The notes under the pieces: generated by a model | Told to the model about the DNA's origin: nothing | Database searches by the model: none | What the model saw: only the letters and a program-made list of their open reading frames with translations | Position numbers and translations under genes: made by a program | Origin: Haloferax marisrubri | Lineage (GTDB): Archaea; Halobacteriota; Halobacteria; Halobacteriales; Haloferacaceae | Assembly (NCBI RefSeq): GCF_001469875.2 | Contig: NZ_LOPW02000018.1 | Span: forward strand, 126,239 to 190,238 | DNA: 64,000 nt | Direction: 5' to 3' | In this document: positions 24,213 through 32,484 of the stretch, piece by piece | Layout: each line of letters opens with the position of its first letter | How positions within the stretch are numbered: the stretch's first letter is position 1

Positions 24213-26162
24213 ATGAGCTCAGAACAAGTGTCAAAATCTAAAGTCCACCTTTCGGTCGAGAACATCGGTGGCATCGACAACCTGTCAACGTCGTTCGAGC
24301 CGGGTGTGACGGTCCTGGCGGGTCGAAACGCCACGAACCGAACGTCGCTCTTGCGGTCCATCATGGCCGCCCACGGGAGCGACGACGTGGCGCTCAAGGG
24401 CGACGCCGACGAGGGGTCGGTCGAACTCACCATCGGCGACGAGACGTACACCCGGACGTTCGAGCGGCAGGGCGACACGGTCATCTCCGGCGGGAATCCG
24501 GTCCTCGACGACCCGGACCTCGCGGACCTGTTCGCCTTCCTGCTCGAGACGAACGACGCCCGACAGGCGGTCGCTCGCGGCGACGACCTCCGCGACCTCA
24601 TCATGCGCCCGGTGGACGTCGAATCCATCAACGAGCAGATCGAGTCGCTCCAGCAGGAGAAACGCGACATCGCCGACGAGCTATCGACGCTCAGCAACCT
24701 CTCGGACCGCCTGCCGCAACTCGAACGCCGGCGGACGAAACTCGAAGACCAAATCGAGGAGAAGGAAGACGAACTCGCCGAGAAAGAACAGGAAGTCGAG
24801 GAGTACGACGCCAGCGTCAGCGAGCGGCAGGAAGTCGAGAGCGAACTCGAATCCAAACTCGGTGACCTCCGGAGCAAGCGCCGCGACATCAACGACGTGG
24901 ACCGCCGCATCGAGACGGAGAAACAGAGCCTCGACGCCCTCGAATCCGAGGAGGACGAACTGGAGGACGACGCCGAGGACCTCCCCGAGGTCGCCGGCGG
25001 CAAGATAGACGAAATCGAGTCCGAAATCAGCCGCCTCCGGACGCGCCGCCAGCAGATTCAGTCCACCGTCAACGAGCTTCAGTCCGTGATTCAGTTCAAC
25101 GAGGAGATGCTCTCGGGCACCTCCTCGGACGTCGTGGACGCGCTCCGCGACGCCGACGACTCCGGCGGGAGCGTCACCGACCAACTGCTCGGCGACGACC
25201 AGGTCGTCTGCTGGACGTGCGGCTCCGAGGTCGACAAGTCCGAAATCGAGGGCACGCTCGAACGCCTCCGGACGCTCCGCGAGGAGAAACTCGAGGACAA
25301 CCGCGCACACCGCGAGCAGCTCTCCGAACTCGAAGACGAGAAGTCCACCTACGAGCGCCGCCAGCGCGAGCGCGACCGTATCGAGCGCCGCCTCTCCGAA
25401 ATCGAAAGCGAGCGCGAGACGCGCCAAGAGCGCATCGAGGACCTCAAGTCCGACCGCTCGGACCTCGAAGACGAAATCGACTCGCTCGAACAGACCGTCG
25501 ACGAACTCGAAAGCGAGGAACACGGCGACCTGCTCGACCTCCACCGCGAGGCGAACCAGCTCGAATACGACCTCGGTCGCCTCCGCAGCGACCTCGAAGA
25601 CGTCGAGGACGAAATCGCGGACATCGAGCGCAAACTCGACGAGCGCGACGAACTCGAAGCGGCCCGCGAGGACATCGAGGACGAACTCGCGGAGCTTCGG
25701 ACGCGCATCAAGCGCCTCGAATCCGAGGCCGTCGAGGAGTTCAACACCCACATGGACGACGTGCTCGACGTGCTCGAGTACGACAACCTCGACCGCATCT
25801 GGATCGAGCGCACGGAAAAGCGGGTTCGGGAGGGCCGAAAGAAGGTCAAGAAGTCGGTGTTCGACCTCCACGTCATCCGGACGAACGAAGACGGCGTGAG
25901 CTACGAGGACTCCGTCGCCCACCTCTCTGAGTCCGAGCGCGAGGTGACCGGCCTCGTGTTCGCGCTCGCGGGCTACCTCATCCACGACGTCTACGAGACG
26001 GTTCCGTTCATGGTCCTCGACTCCCTCGAGGCCATCGACTCGAACCGCATCTCGCGGCTCGTGGACTACTTCGCGGACTACGCCGACTTCCTCGCCGTCG
26101 CCCTCCTCGAAGAGGACGCGCAGGCGGTCGACAGTTCCTACCCGCGCTACTCGCCGGCGTAA
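24213..26162 (+). CDS. Archaea-specific SMC/Rad50-like protein with zinc hook and degenerate P-loop
   Basis: A 649-aa SMC-family-like protein, about the size of Sph-type haloarchaeal SMC relatives and shorter than true SMC (about 1200 aa) or Rad50. N- and C-terminal head segments flank two long coiled-coil arms (about residues 130-325 and 345-560, rich in Glu, Leu, Arg). A Rad50-type hook C333-W-T-C336 sits at the exact centre. The P-loop reads GRNATNRTS (37-45) and lacks the canonical GxGK[ST]; the signature region is LSESE (571-575); Walker B is MVLDSLE (600-606), with Ser where the catalytic Glu is expected. As I recall, the GRNATNRTS form is conserved in this family, so it is probably not decay. 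Function with RdfA is not established. Confidence 0.85.
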   Translation: MSSEQVSKSKVHLSVENIGGIDNLSTSFEPGVTVLAGRNATNRTSLLRSIMAAHGSDDVALKGDADEGSVELTIGDETYTRTFERQGDTVISGGNPVLDDPDLADLFAFLLETNDARQAVARGDDLRDLIMRPVDVESINEQIESLQQEKRDIADELSTLSNLSDRLPQLERRRTKLEDQIEEKEDELAEKEQEVEEYDASVSERQEVESELESKLGDLRSKRRDINDVDRRIETEKQSLDALESEEDELEDDAEDLPEVAGGKIDEIESEISRLRTRRQQIQSTVNELQSVIQFNEEMLSGTSSDVVDALRDADDSGGSVTDQLLGDDQVVCWTCGSEVDKSEIEGTLERLRTLREEKLEDNRAHREQLSELEDEKSTYERRQRERDRIERRLSEIESERETRQERIEDLKSDRSDLEDEIDSLEQTVDELESEEHGDLLDLHREANQLEYDLGRLRSDLEDVEDEIADIERKLDERDELEAAREDIEDELAELRTRIKRLESEAVEEFNTHMDDVLDVLEYDNLDRIWIERTEKRVREGRKKVKKSVFDLHVIRTNEDGVSYEDSVAHLSESEREVTGLVFALAGYLIHDVYETVPFMVLDSLEAIDSNRISRLVDYFADYADFLAVALLEEDAQAVDSSYPRYSPA

Positions 26163-26164
26163 CG

Positions 26165-26194
26165 ACGCCGACGGCGTTTGTTTTTCTCGTTTTC
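26165..26194 (+). terminator. Hairpin plus T-tract after the SMC-like gene
   Basis: ACGCC (26165-26169) and GGCGT (26173-26177) form a short stem, followed by TTGTTTTTCTCGTTTT to 26194. It starts three bases after the stop codon and resembles an archaeal U-rich terminator. Confidence 0.5.
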
Positions 26195-26292
26195 GCACCC
26201 GCGACGAGTCGCGTCGCGAACGGCACGTCTCGTTTTGAGTTACACTATTAGGTGTGTCACGAAACGCCCCCGACGGCGACGAGGCGGCGCGC

Positions 26293-27084
26293 TCAGGAGA
26301 GCGCGATGCTCAGTTCGAGTTCCTCGGCGATGCCGAGGAGGACCTCGGTGAGACGGTCGAACTGCTCGCCTTTCATCCGGTTGGAGGGACCGGCGACGCT
26401 CAGCGCGCCGAACACGCCGCCGTCAGGTCCCAACACGGGGGCTCCGACGGCGCGGACGCCGCTAATCTGCTCTTCGACGTTTAGCGCGTAGCCGCGCTCT
26501 CTGATTTCGGCGAGTTCGTCGAACAGCGCCTCCTCGTCGTGAATCGTCTGTTCCGTCTCCTTCGGAAGTCCGACCCGGTCGATGATTTCGCGGACCCGCT
26601 CTGCCGGCATGTGGGCGAGGATGGCCTTCCCGCTCGCCGTCGAGTGGAGGTAGACGCGCTTGCCCACGGTCGATTGCGTCCAGACGCCGTGTTTTCCGGG
26701 TGCGGTGTGGACGTACACGCCCCGTCCGTGCTCTTCGACGGTGAAAATCGAGCGCCGTTCCGACTCCTCGGAGAGGACGTTGGTGTAGTGTTCGGCTTTC
26801 CCGAATTTTCGTTTCCGCGTTCGGACGAAGTTCCCGAGACCGAGGAAGCGAAGCCCGAGATGGTAGGTCTCGCCCTCTTTAACCACGTATTCCTGGGATT
26901 CGAGAGTCGTCACGTGGGTGTGTGCGGTGCTCGGTGCGATGTCGAGTTCGCGGGCGATCTCGGTCACGCCGGCACCGTCGCGTTCCCTGAGTAATTCGAT
27001 GATTCTGAGGGTTGTGACCGTTGTTTTGAGCGAGCGGTCGTTCGCGTTTTCGGTCATTACCTGCGGGTCGTCACCATCGCACAT
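26293..27084 (-). CDS. IclR-family transcriptional regulator of the second catabolic locus
   Basis: A 263-aa IclR protein: winged HTH at about residues 20-80 (VTEIARELDIAPSTAHTHVTTLESQEYVV) and effector domain at about 95-260 (ASGKAILAHMPAERV, RERGYALNVEEQISGVRAVGAPV, SVAGPSNRM). Two starts are possible: ATG 27084, used here, or ATG 27057 nine codons later, which would give a more typical N-terminus. It is divergent from the M20 amidohydrolase across a 336-base gap rich in GAATC/GATTC inverted repeats, so it probably controls the genes to the right. Effector unknown. Confidence 0.84.
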   Translation of the reverse strand: MCDGDDPQVMTENANDRSLKTTVTTLRIIELLRERDGAGVTEIARELDIAPSTAHTHVTTLESQEYVVKEGETYHLGLRFLGLGNFVRTRKRKFGKAEHYTNVLSEESERRSIFTVEEHGRGVYVHTAPGKHGVWTQSTVGKRVYLHSTASGKAILAHMPAERVREIIDRVGLPKETEQTIHDEEALFDELAEIRERGYALNVEEQISGVRAVGAPVLGPDGGVFGALSVAGPSNRMKGEQFDRLTEVLLGIAEELELSIALS

Positions 27085-27420
27085 AGTGTTTTCGCCTCTC
27101 CCGAATACCAGTTGTTAGATGACGAATACGTTGCCTCAATCCGCCGAAACGAGTTGTTTGTGAACGATACGCACGGTATGCGCCTGATTCGGGGGGTGAC
27201 TCCCCTCCCCTGAGTCGGCGAAACCGACGAGCGAATTCGGCAGAGAAAGGGCTGTAAACCCCTGAATCAACCGGATTCGGTCACTCTCTCGGTTTCGACA
27301 TCTCCCATCGGTTACATTCGTTCCTCGTGAATATCAATCCGTATCCCGAATTCAGGGCCTGAACGTCCACCGTTCCGGAAGTGTTATTATCGTTTCTCCA
27401 GTCGAAACGCACGAGACGCA
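27085..27420. promoter_or_regulatory. Divergent regulatory region with GAATC/GATTC inverted repeats
   Basis: No gene is seen in these 336 bases. GTTATTAT at 27383-27390 is a likely TATA box for the ATG at 27421. Several related elements occur: TGATTCGG (27185-27192), GCGAATTCGG (27231-27240), GAATC-N5-GATTC (27264-27278) with GATTCGG at 27274-27280, and CCCGAATTCAGGG (27345-27357). GATTCGG recurs at 29758-29764 before the binding-protein gene. They are candidate binding sites for the adjacent IclR protein. Confidence 0.45.
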
Positions 27421-28833
27421 ATGAATCACAACGAGACGTTCGAGACGGTCGAGTCGCTGGAGGCGGAACTCGTCTCGCTCACCGAGTCGCTCTGGGAGAC
27501 ACCCGAACTCGGGCTTCACGAGACCGAATCGGCCGAGTTGCTCTCGTCGGTCCTCCGCGACGCCGGGTTCGACGTCACCGAGGGAATCGGTGGGATGCCG
27601 ACGGCGTTCAGCGCGACCTACGGCGACGGCGAACCACACGTCGGCATCCTCGGCGAGTACGACGCCCTCCCCGGACTGTCGCAGACGGTGTCGTCGAGCA
27701 GGGAACCCGTCGAGGCCGGCGCACCGGGCCACGGCTGTGGACACAACCTGTTCGGTGTCGCCGGCGTCGGGGCCGCCCTCGCCACGAAACGCGCCATCGA
27801 CGAGGGGCGGGCCGAGGGGACGGTCACGTTCTTCGGCTGTCCCGCCGAGGAGATACTCGTCGGCAAGGTGTTCATGGCCCGCGACGGGGCGTTCGACGAC
27901 CTCGACGCCGCGCTCACGTGGCACCCGAGCCACCTCAGCGCGCCGTTCATGGCGCAGACGCTCGCGATGAACTCCGTCGAGTACACGTTTCACGGCGAGT
28001 CGGCCCACGCCGCCGCCAGCCCGCAGTCGGGTCGGAGCGCGCTCGACGCCGTCGAACTGCTGAACACCGGGTCGGAGTTCATGCGCGAGCACGTCTCCGA
28101 CGACGCCCGCATCCACTACACCATCCCCGATGGCGGTGGCGCGCCAAACGTCGTCCCCGCGGAGGCGACGGCGTGGTTCTACGTCCGCGCGCCGACCCGC
28201 GACGAGGTCGACCGCATCACCGACTGGCTCGACGACGTGGCCGAGGGCGCGGCGCTCATGACCCAGACGACGGTCTCCCGGCGGTTCCACACCGGCTGTT
28301 ACGACTACGTGGCGAACCACGCGCTGTCGGATACACTGCTGGAGAACATGCGACTCGCCGGTCCCATCCCGTACACCGACGAGGACCGCGAGTTCGCCGC
28401 GGAGCTTCAGGAGACGCTCTCGGCGGAGACCATCGAGGCGCGGACGGCGAAGCTCTCCGAGGAACGCCGCGAGGCGGCGCGCTCGTCGGTGCTGTATCCG
28501 GACGCCCAGCCCTCCTACGACGTGGGGACCGTCCTCAACGGCTCCACGGACGTCGGGGACGTGAGCTGGATTACGCCGACCGCGCAGTTCTGGGCGGCGT
28601 CGTGGCCGGTGGGGACGCCCTCGCACACGTGGCAGGCGGTCGCCGCCAACGGGAGCTTCGGGTCGAAGGCGGCCGTGTACGCCGCGAAGGTCCTCGCGGC
28701 GACGACGCTCGACCTCTTTTCGGACGACGCGTTGGTGGCGGCGGCCCGCGAGGAGTTCGAGGCGTCCGTGCCCGGCGAGTACGAGTGCGCGCTCCCGGAG
28801 GGAACGGAACCGCCGTTCCACCTCACGCTGTAG
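27421..28833 (+). CDS. M20-family amidohydrolase, AbgB-like (aminobenzoyl-glutamate hydrolase type)
   Basis: A 470-aa M20/peptidase-D-type metallo-hydrolase. Visible features are GILGEYDALPGLSQ, the metal-binding GHGCGHNLFG (about residues 103-112), FFGCPAEE with the catalytic Glu pair, TWHPS, the dimerisation domain with FHGESAHAAASP, and a C-terminal SWITPTAQ/GTPSHTW block. Length and motif spacing follow AbgB, which cleaves p-aminobenzoyl-glutamate, and related N-acyl-amino-acid or amide hydrolases. It is the first plus-strand gene of a locus with a peptide-type importer and other amide hydrolases. Substrate unknown. Confidence 0.82.
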   Translation: MNHNETFETVESLEAELVSLTESLWETPELGLHETESAELLSSVLRDAGFDVTEGIGGMPTAFSATYGDGEPHVGILGEYDALPGLSQTVSSSREPVEAGAPGHGCGHNLFGVAGVGAALATKRAIDEGRAEGTVTFFGCPAEEILVGKVFMARDGAFDDLDAALTWHPSHLSAPFMAQTLAMNSVEYTFHGESAHAAASPQSGRSALDAVELLNTGSEFMREHVSDDARIHYTIPDGGGAPNVVPAEATAWFYVRAPTRDEVDRITDWLDDVAEGAALMTQTTVSRRFHTGCYDYVANHALSDTLLENMRLAGPIPYTDEDREFAAELQETLSAETIEARTAKLSEERREAARSSVLYPDAQPSYDVGTVLNGSTDVGDVSWITPTAQFWAASWPVGTPSHTWQAVAANGSFGSKAAVYAAKVLAATTLDLFSDDALVAAAREEFEASVPGEYECALPEGTEPPFHLTL

Positions 28834-28906
28834 CGACGTTCTTCGGTAAAAGCTCGTTTTCGGTTCGCGGTTTCGCTGGCTGTCCCGTACGTTCGCCGTC
28901 GAAGTG

Positions 28907-29647
28907 TTACGCGATCTCCGACTGGAGGTGCGTCAGGATGCGGTCGGTCGTCGCCTCGATGACCTCTTCGAGGAACTCCGGGTCAGACTGCGTCGGGTCG
29001 CCGAGCCCGCCCTCGACGGTCAGGTCGTCGAAGTGGACGTACTGGCGGACCTCGTAGCGGTTCTTCTTCGTCTGCGGCGTCTTGCGGTCGCCGCGGACGA
29101 GTTCGGGCCGGTAGTGTTCGATGACGCTCGTCTCGTACTCGCCGGCGTGACCCCACTCGGTGCCGAACCGCTCTTCTAACTGGTCGCGGGCGAAATCGGT
29201 CCAGTGGGCGTAGTACGAGTCGAGACCGTGGTCGCGCTGGAGTCGGTCGAGGGCGAGTTTGTGCGGTTCGATGTTGCCGCCGTGGAAGTTGGCGACGAGA
29301 AACCGGGTCGCACCGTGGCGCTGGACCGACCGGCCCACGTCGATGATTATCTCCTGGTAGGCGTCGGCCCCGAGCGATATCGTCCCCGCGTAGTTGAGGT
29401 GGTGTTCCGAGTAGCCGTACGGGAGAACCGGGAGAACGAGGAGATTCAGGTCGTGTTCCGGAGCGGCCGCGGCGAGCTCTGCGGTCAGGTTCTCCGCCCG
29501 GATGGAGTCGACCGACGTCGGGAGGTGCGTTGAGTGCTGTTCGGTTGCCCCGCAGGGGAGCACGACGAAGTCCGCCTCGTCGAACGCGGTTTCGGCTTCC
29601 TGCCACGTCATCTCCGCTAGGAGTGACTGTGACTCCGTTGAGTCCAT
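28907..29647 (-). CDS. Creatininase-family amidohydrolase
   Basis: A 246-aa protein of the creatininase/creatinine amidohydrolase family. Metal and active-site motifs are visible: PCGATEQHSTHLPTSVDS (about residues 32-49; Glu, His, Asp ligands), YGYSEHHLNYAGTIS, ANFHGGNIEP with a conserved Gly-Gly-Asn, and WGHAGEYETS. Family members open cyclic amides or remove formamide and similar groups (creatininase, FAPy deformylase, MftE-like peptidases), so the substrate cannot be named. It is divergent from the solute-binding protein gene across a promoter region with a perfect palindrome. It supports an amide or N-heterocycle catabolic role for the locus. Confidence 0.84.
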   Translation of the reverse strand: MDSTESQSLLAEMTWQEAETAFDEADFVVLPCGATEQHSTHLPTSVDSIRAENLTAELAAAAPEHDLNLLVLPVLPYGYSEHHLNYAGTISLGADAYQEIIIDVGRSVQRHGATRFLVANFHGGNIEPHKLALDRLQRDHGLDSYYAHWTDFARDQLEERFGTEWGHAGEYETSVIEHYRPELVRGDRKTPQTKKNRYEVRQYVHFDDLTVEGGLGDPTQSDPEFLEEVIEATTDRILTHLQSEIA

Positions 29648-29769
29648 AGGGAGATACGCACAGTTGTCGTATATAATAATTTACTATCCGGCAGTCTGTG
29701 CGGACAAGCGGAAACAAATGCATAGTATGCAAACGGTTAAGTCGGTGATGCCGAAATGATTCGGCGTCA
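29648..29769. promoter_or_regulatory. Divergent promoter with two palindromes upstream of the binding-protein gene
   Basis: TGCATAGTATGCA (29719-29731) is a perfect 13-base palindrome just before the TATA-like GGTTAAG (29735-29741; 29-35 bases before ATG 29770). A second inverted repeat, GATGCCGAA (29747-29755) and TTCGGCGTC (29760-29768) with one mismatch, ends one base before the ATG. An A/T-rich CGTATATAATAATTTA near 29670-29685 serves the minus-strand creatininase gene. The layout suggests tight regulation. Confidence 0.5.
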
Positions 29770-31416
29770 ATGATGAGAGAGAGTGTCTCACGTAGAAACA
29801 TACTGAAAGCGACGGGTGCGTCGATACCTGTCTTACTCGCCGGTTGTACGTCTGACTCTGGTTCCGAAACGACCACTGAGGGCGACGGCGGCGGCGGAAC
29901 GACCACGAGCGGCGGCACGGAGACGTCTTCCGGGAGCTCCGACGCGACGATAAACATCGGACAGTCGCTGAACCCCGTCCGATTCGACCCGATAACCCAG
30001 CTTTCGAACCCCGACGCACTCGTCGCGAACCGGGTGTTCAGTCAGCTGTACACCTACGGCGAGGGGACGGACGTGGTCCCGAACCTCGCGACGAGCATGC
30101 CGACCATCGAGCGGGACAACACCCGCTACATCGTCGAAATCGTCGATAACGCGATGTTCCACAACGGCGACCCGGTCACCGCTGAGGACGTGGCCTACTC
30201 GTTCCGTGCGCCGATAGAGGAGGAGACGCCCCTCTTGGGTATCTTCAGCGTCATCGATACCGTCGAGGCAATCGACGAGACGACCGTTCAGTTCGACCTC
30301 TCGAACCCCTACGCGATGTTCCAGCACGTCCTCACCCATCAGGTCGTGCCGGAGGCCGTCCGCGAGGAGGACAAAGAGGCGTTCAGCACCGAACAGCCCA
30401 TCGGCTCGGGGCCGTTCCGGTTCGTCGAGTGGGAAGAGAGCAACTACGTCACGCTCGAACGCTGGGACGACTACTGGGGCGACGAACTGCCCAATGTCGC
30501 GGGCGTCGAGTTCACGCCCATCACGGAGTCGACCACGCGCGTCACCAACCTCCGGACGGGTGACGTGGATGTCATCGAGACGATTCCGCCGCGGCTCTGG
30601 GACACCGTCGAGAGCACTGACGACACGAGCATCTCCGAGGTAGAGAGCGTCGGGTACTTCTACGTCGCGTTCAACTGCAACGAGGGGCCGACCGCCGACA
30701 AACGCGTCCGCGAGGCCATCGACTACAGTTTTTCGATGGACGACGCGGTCGACCGCTACATCGACCCGGCTGGACTCCGCCAGTACGGTCCGCTCCCGGG
30801 CCCAATGGTCGAAGAGTGGGACATGCCGCTCGAAGAGTGGATGGAGATTCCGAACGACAAAGACATCGAGCAGGCGACGGCGCTGTTCGAGGAGGCGGGC
30901 GTCCCCGCCGACTGGGACGCGAAGATTATCGTCCCGCCGGACGACAACCGCGAGAACATCGGCCTCTCTATCGCCAACGGCATCAAAGAGGCCGGCTACG
31001 AGGCCCACGTCGAACGGCTCGACTGGGGCGCGATGCTCAGCCGCGCGTACACCGGCAACGCCTCGGACTACAACATCTACGTCCTCGGGTGGGTCCGCTA
31101 CCCCGACCCGGACGACTTCATGTTCAACCTGTTCCACGAGGAGTCTGAGGGCGTGAACCAGGGCGTCTACTACAAGAACGACGAGGTCATGGAGCAGATT
31201 AAGGGCGCGCGCGAGTCGACCGACCGCGACGAGCGCCAACAGCTCTACCAGTCCGCCATCTCGACGCTTCTGGAGGACAAAGTTCACCTCCCGGCGTTCA
31301 ACTACAAGAACTCCTACGGCGTGAAGTCCGCCGTCAGCGAGTTCCAAGTCCACCCGGTCTCGCCACAGAACCCGCGGCTCCTCACCGGCTACAACAACGT
31401 CTCCGTCGACAGATGA
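29770..31416 (+). CDS. Peptide/nickel-type ABC transporter substrate-binding lipoprotein
   Basis: A 548-aa extracellular binding protein of the DppA/OppA family (SBP_bac_5). It has a Tat-like start (SVSRRNILKATG), a lipobox LLAGC (about residue 21) and a Gly/Thr/Ser-rich linker, then DppA-type blocks: LNPVRFDPI, VANRVFSQLYTY, FHNGDPVTAEDVAYSFR, PIGSGPFRFVEWE, REAIDYSFSMDDAVDRYI, and a C-terminal LHLPAFNYKN-like region (VHLPAFNYKN). Adjacent ATG codons at 29770 and 29773 both fit. The ligand is unknown; the family also binds oligosaccharides and other compounds. Confidence 0.88.
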   Translation: MMRESVSRRNILKATGASIPVLLAGCTSDSGSETTTEGDGGGGTTTSGGTETSSGSSDATINIGQSLNPVRFDPITQLSNPDALVANRVFSQLYTYGEGTDVVPNLATSMPTIERDNTRYIVEIVDNAMFHNGDPVTAEDVAYSFRAPIEEETPLLGIFSVIDTVEAIDETTVQFDLSNPYAMFQHVLTHQVVPEAVREEDKEAFSTEQPIGSGPFRFVEWEESNYVTLERWDDYWGDELPNVAGVEFTPITESTTRVTNLRTGDVDVIETIPPRLWDTVESTDDTSISEVESVGYFYVAFNCNEGPTADKRVREAIDYSFSMDDAVDRYIDPAGLRQYGPLPGPMVEEWDMPLEEWMEIPNDKDIEQATALFEEAGVPADWDAKIIVPPDDNRENIGLSIANGIKEAGYEAHVERLDWGAMLSRAYTGNASDYNIYVLGWVRYPDPDDFMFNLFHEESEGVNQGVYYKNDEVMEQIKGARESTDRDERQQLYQSAISTLLEDKVHLPAFNYKNSYGVKSAVSEFQVHPVSPQNPRLLTGYNNVSVDR

Positions 31417-31428
31417 CGTTGTTCTGTC

Positions 31429-31453
31429 GGTAACAGTTACCAAACGTTATATG
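31429..31453 (+). promoter_or_regulatory. Palindrome and TATA box before the first peptide-type permease gene
   Basis: GGTAACAGTTACC (31429-31441) is a perfect 13-base palindrome four bases upstream of GTTATATG (31446-31453), which lies 24-31 bases before ATG 31477. A regulator binding there could act at the BRE/TATA region and set permease levels apart from the binding protein. Confidence 0.5.
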
Positions 31454-31476
31454 CTCACTCCCCATCCACTCCACTC

Positions 31477-32484
31477 ATGACGACAACCGGTTACATCGGA
31501 CGGCGATTACTCCAAATCGTTCCGGTCTTGCTGTTCGTCGTTACGGTCACGTTCGTCCTCATCAACTCGATACCCGGCGACCCGGTTCGCATCCTCGTCG
31601 GGCCGGCCGCCGACGCGGCGGCCATCGAGGCCGCCCGCGCGAAGTACGGCCTCGACCAACCGCTGTACGTCCGGTACGTCCGGTACCTCGCGGCGGTCGC
31701 GACGGGCGACTTCGGGACGAGCATCCACTACGGTGGAGTCGCGGTGACGGAGAAGATTCTGGAGCGGCTTCCGGTGACGCTGCTGCTCCTCGCGTCGAGT
31801 TTCACGCTCGCCATCGGCTCTGCGATTCCGCTGGGCATCTTCGCCGCCAAGAACCGTAACAACGGCTACGACCACCTCGCCCGCGTCACGTCGCTCATCG
31901 GCGTCAGCACGCCGAGCTTCTGGGTCGGCCTGCTGCTCATCATCGTGTTCGCGTACTACGGCGACCTCCTGCCGCCGAGCGGGCTCGTCATGCCGTGGGC
32001 CGACCCCGCGTCGGTCGACGGCGCGACGTCGAGACTGGATGTGCTCACGACTGCCGCGTCGCATCTGATACTCCCCTCTATCACGCTGGGGACGCTTCAG
32101 ATGGCGGCTATCACGCGCATCGAGCGGTCGTCGATGCTCGAAGTGCTCAACAAGGACTACGTTCAGCTCGCCCGCGCCTACGGCGTCTCCGAGCGGACGA
32201 TTCTCCGGCGGCAGGCGTTCAAGAACGCGCAACTGCCGGTGCTCACCGTCATCGGCATCCAGATGACGACCGCCCTCGGCGGCGCGGTGCTGACCGAGAC
32301 GGTCTTCAACATCAACGGGATGGGGAACCTCATCATCACCGCGGTCCGGGCGCAGGACTACCAACTTATCATGGGCACGACGATATTCTTCGCCATCGTG
32401 TTCGTCCTCGGCGTGCTCGTCGTGGACGTGCTGTACGCGGTCATCGACCCGCGCATCTCCTACGGGGGTGGTGCCGGTGAGTGA
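31477..32484 (+). CDS. Peptide-type ABC transporter permease (DppB-like)
   Basis: A 335-aa permease with the N-terminal helix typical of DppB (RRLLQIVPVLLFVVTVTFVLINSIPGDP in two parts), the GLDQPLYVRYVRYL segment, five further helices and the EAA loop (VLNKDYVQLARAYGVSERTIL, about residues 222-245). The C-terminus has LGGAVLTETVFNINGMG, a DppB hallmark. It has its own TATA-like box and a palindromic site upstream. The next gene's GTG start overlaps its stop by eight bases, so the two are translationally coupled. Confidence 0.92.
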   Translation: MTTTGYIGRRLLQIVPVLLFVVTVTFVLINSIPGDPVRILVGPAADAAAIEAARAKYGLDQPLYVRYVRYLAAVATGDFGTSIHYGGVAVTEKILERLPVTLLLLASSFTLAIGSAIPLGIFAAKNRNNGYDHLARVTSLIGVSTPSFWVGLLLIIVFAYYGDLLPPSGLVMPWADPASVDGATSRLDVLTTAASHLILPSITLGTLQMAAITRIERSSMLEVLNKDYVQLARAYGVSERTILRRQAFKNAQLPVLTVIGIQMTTALGGAVLTETVFNINGMGNLIITAVRAQDYQLIMGTTIFFAIVFVLGVLVVDVLYAVIDPRISYGGGAGE

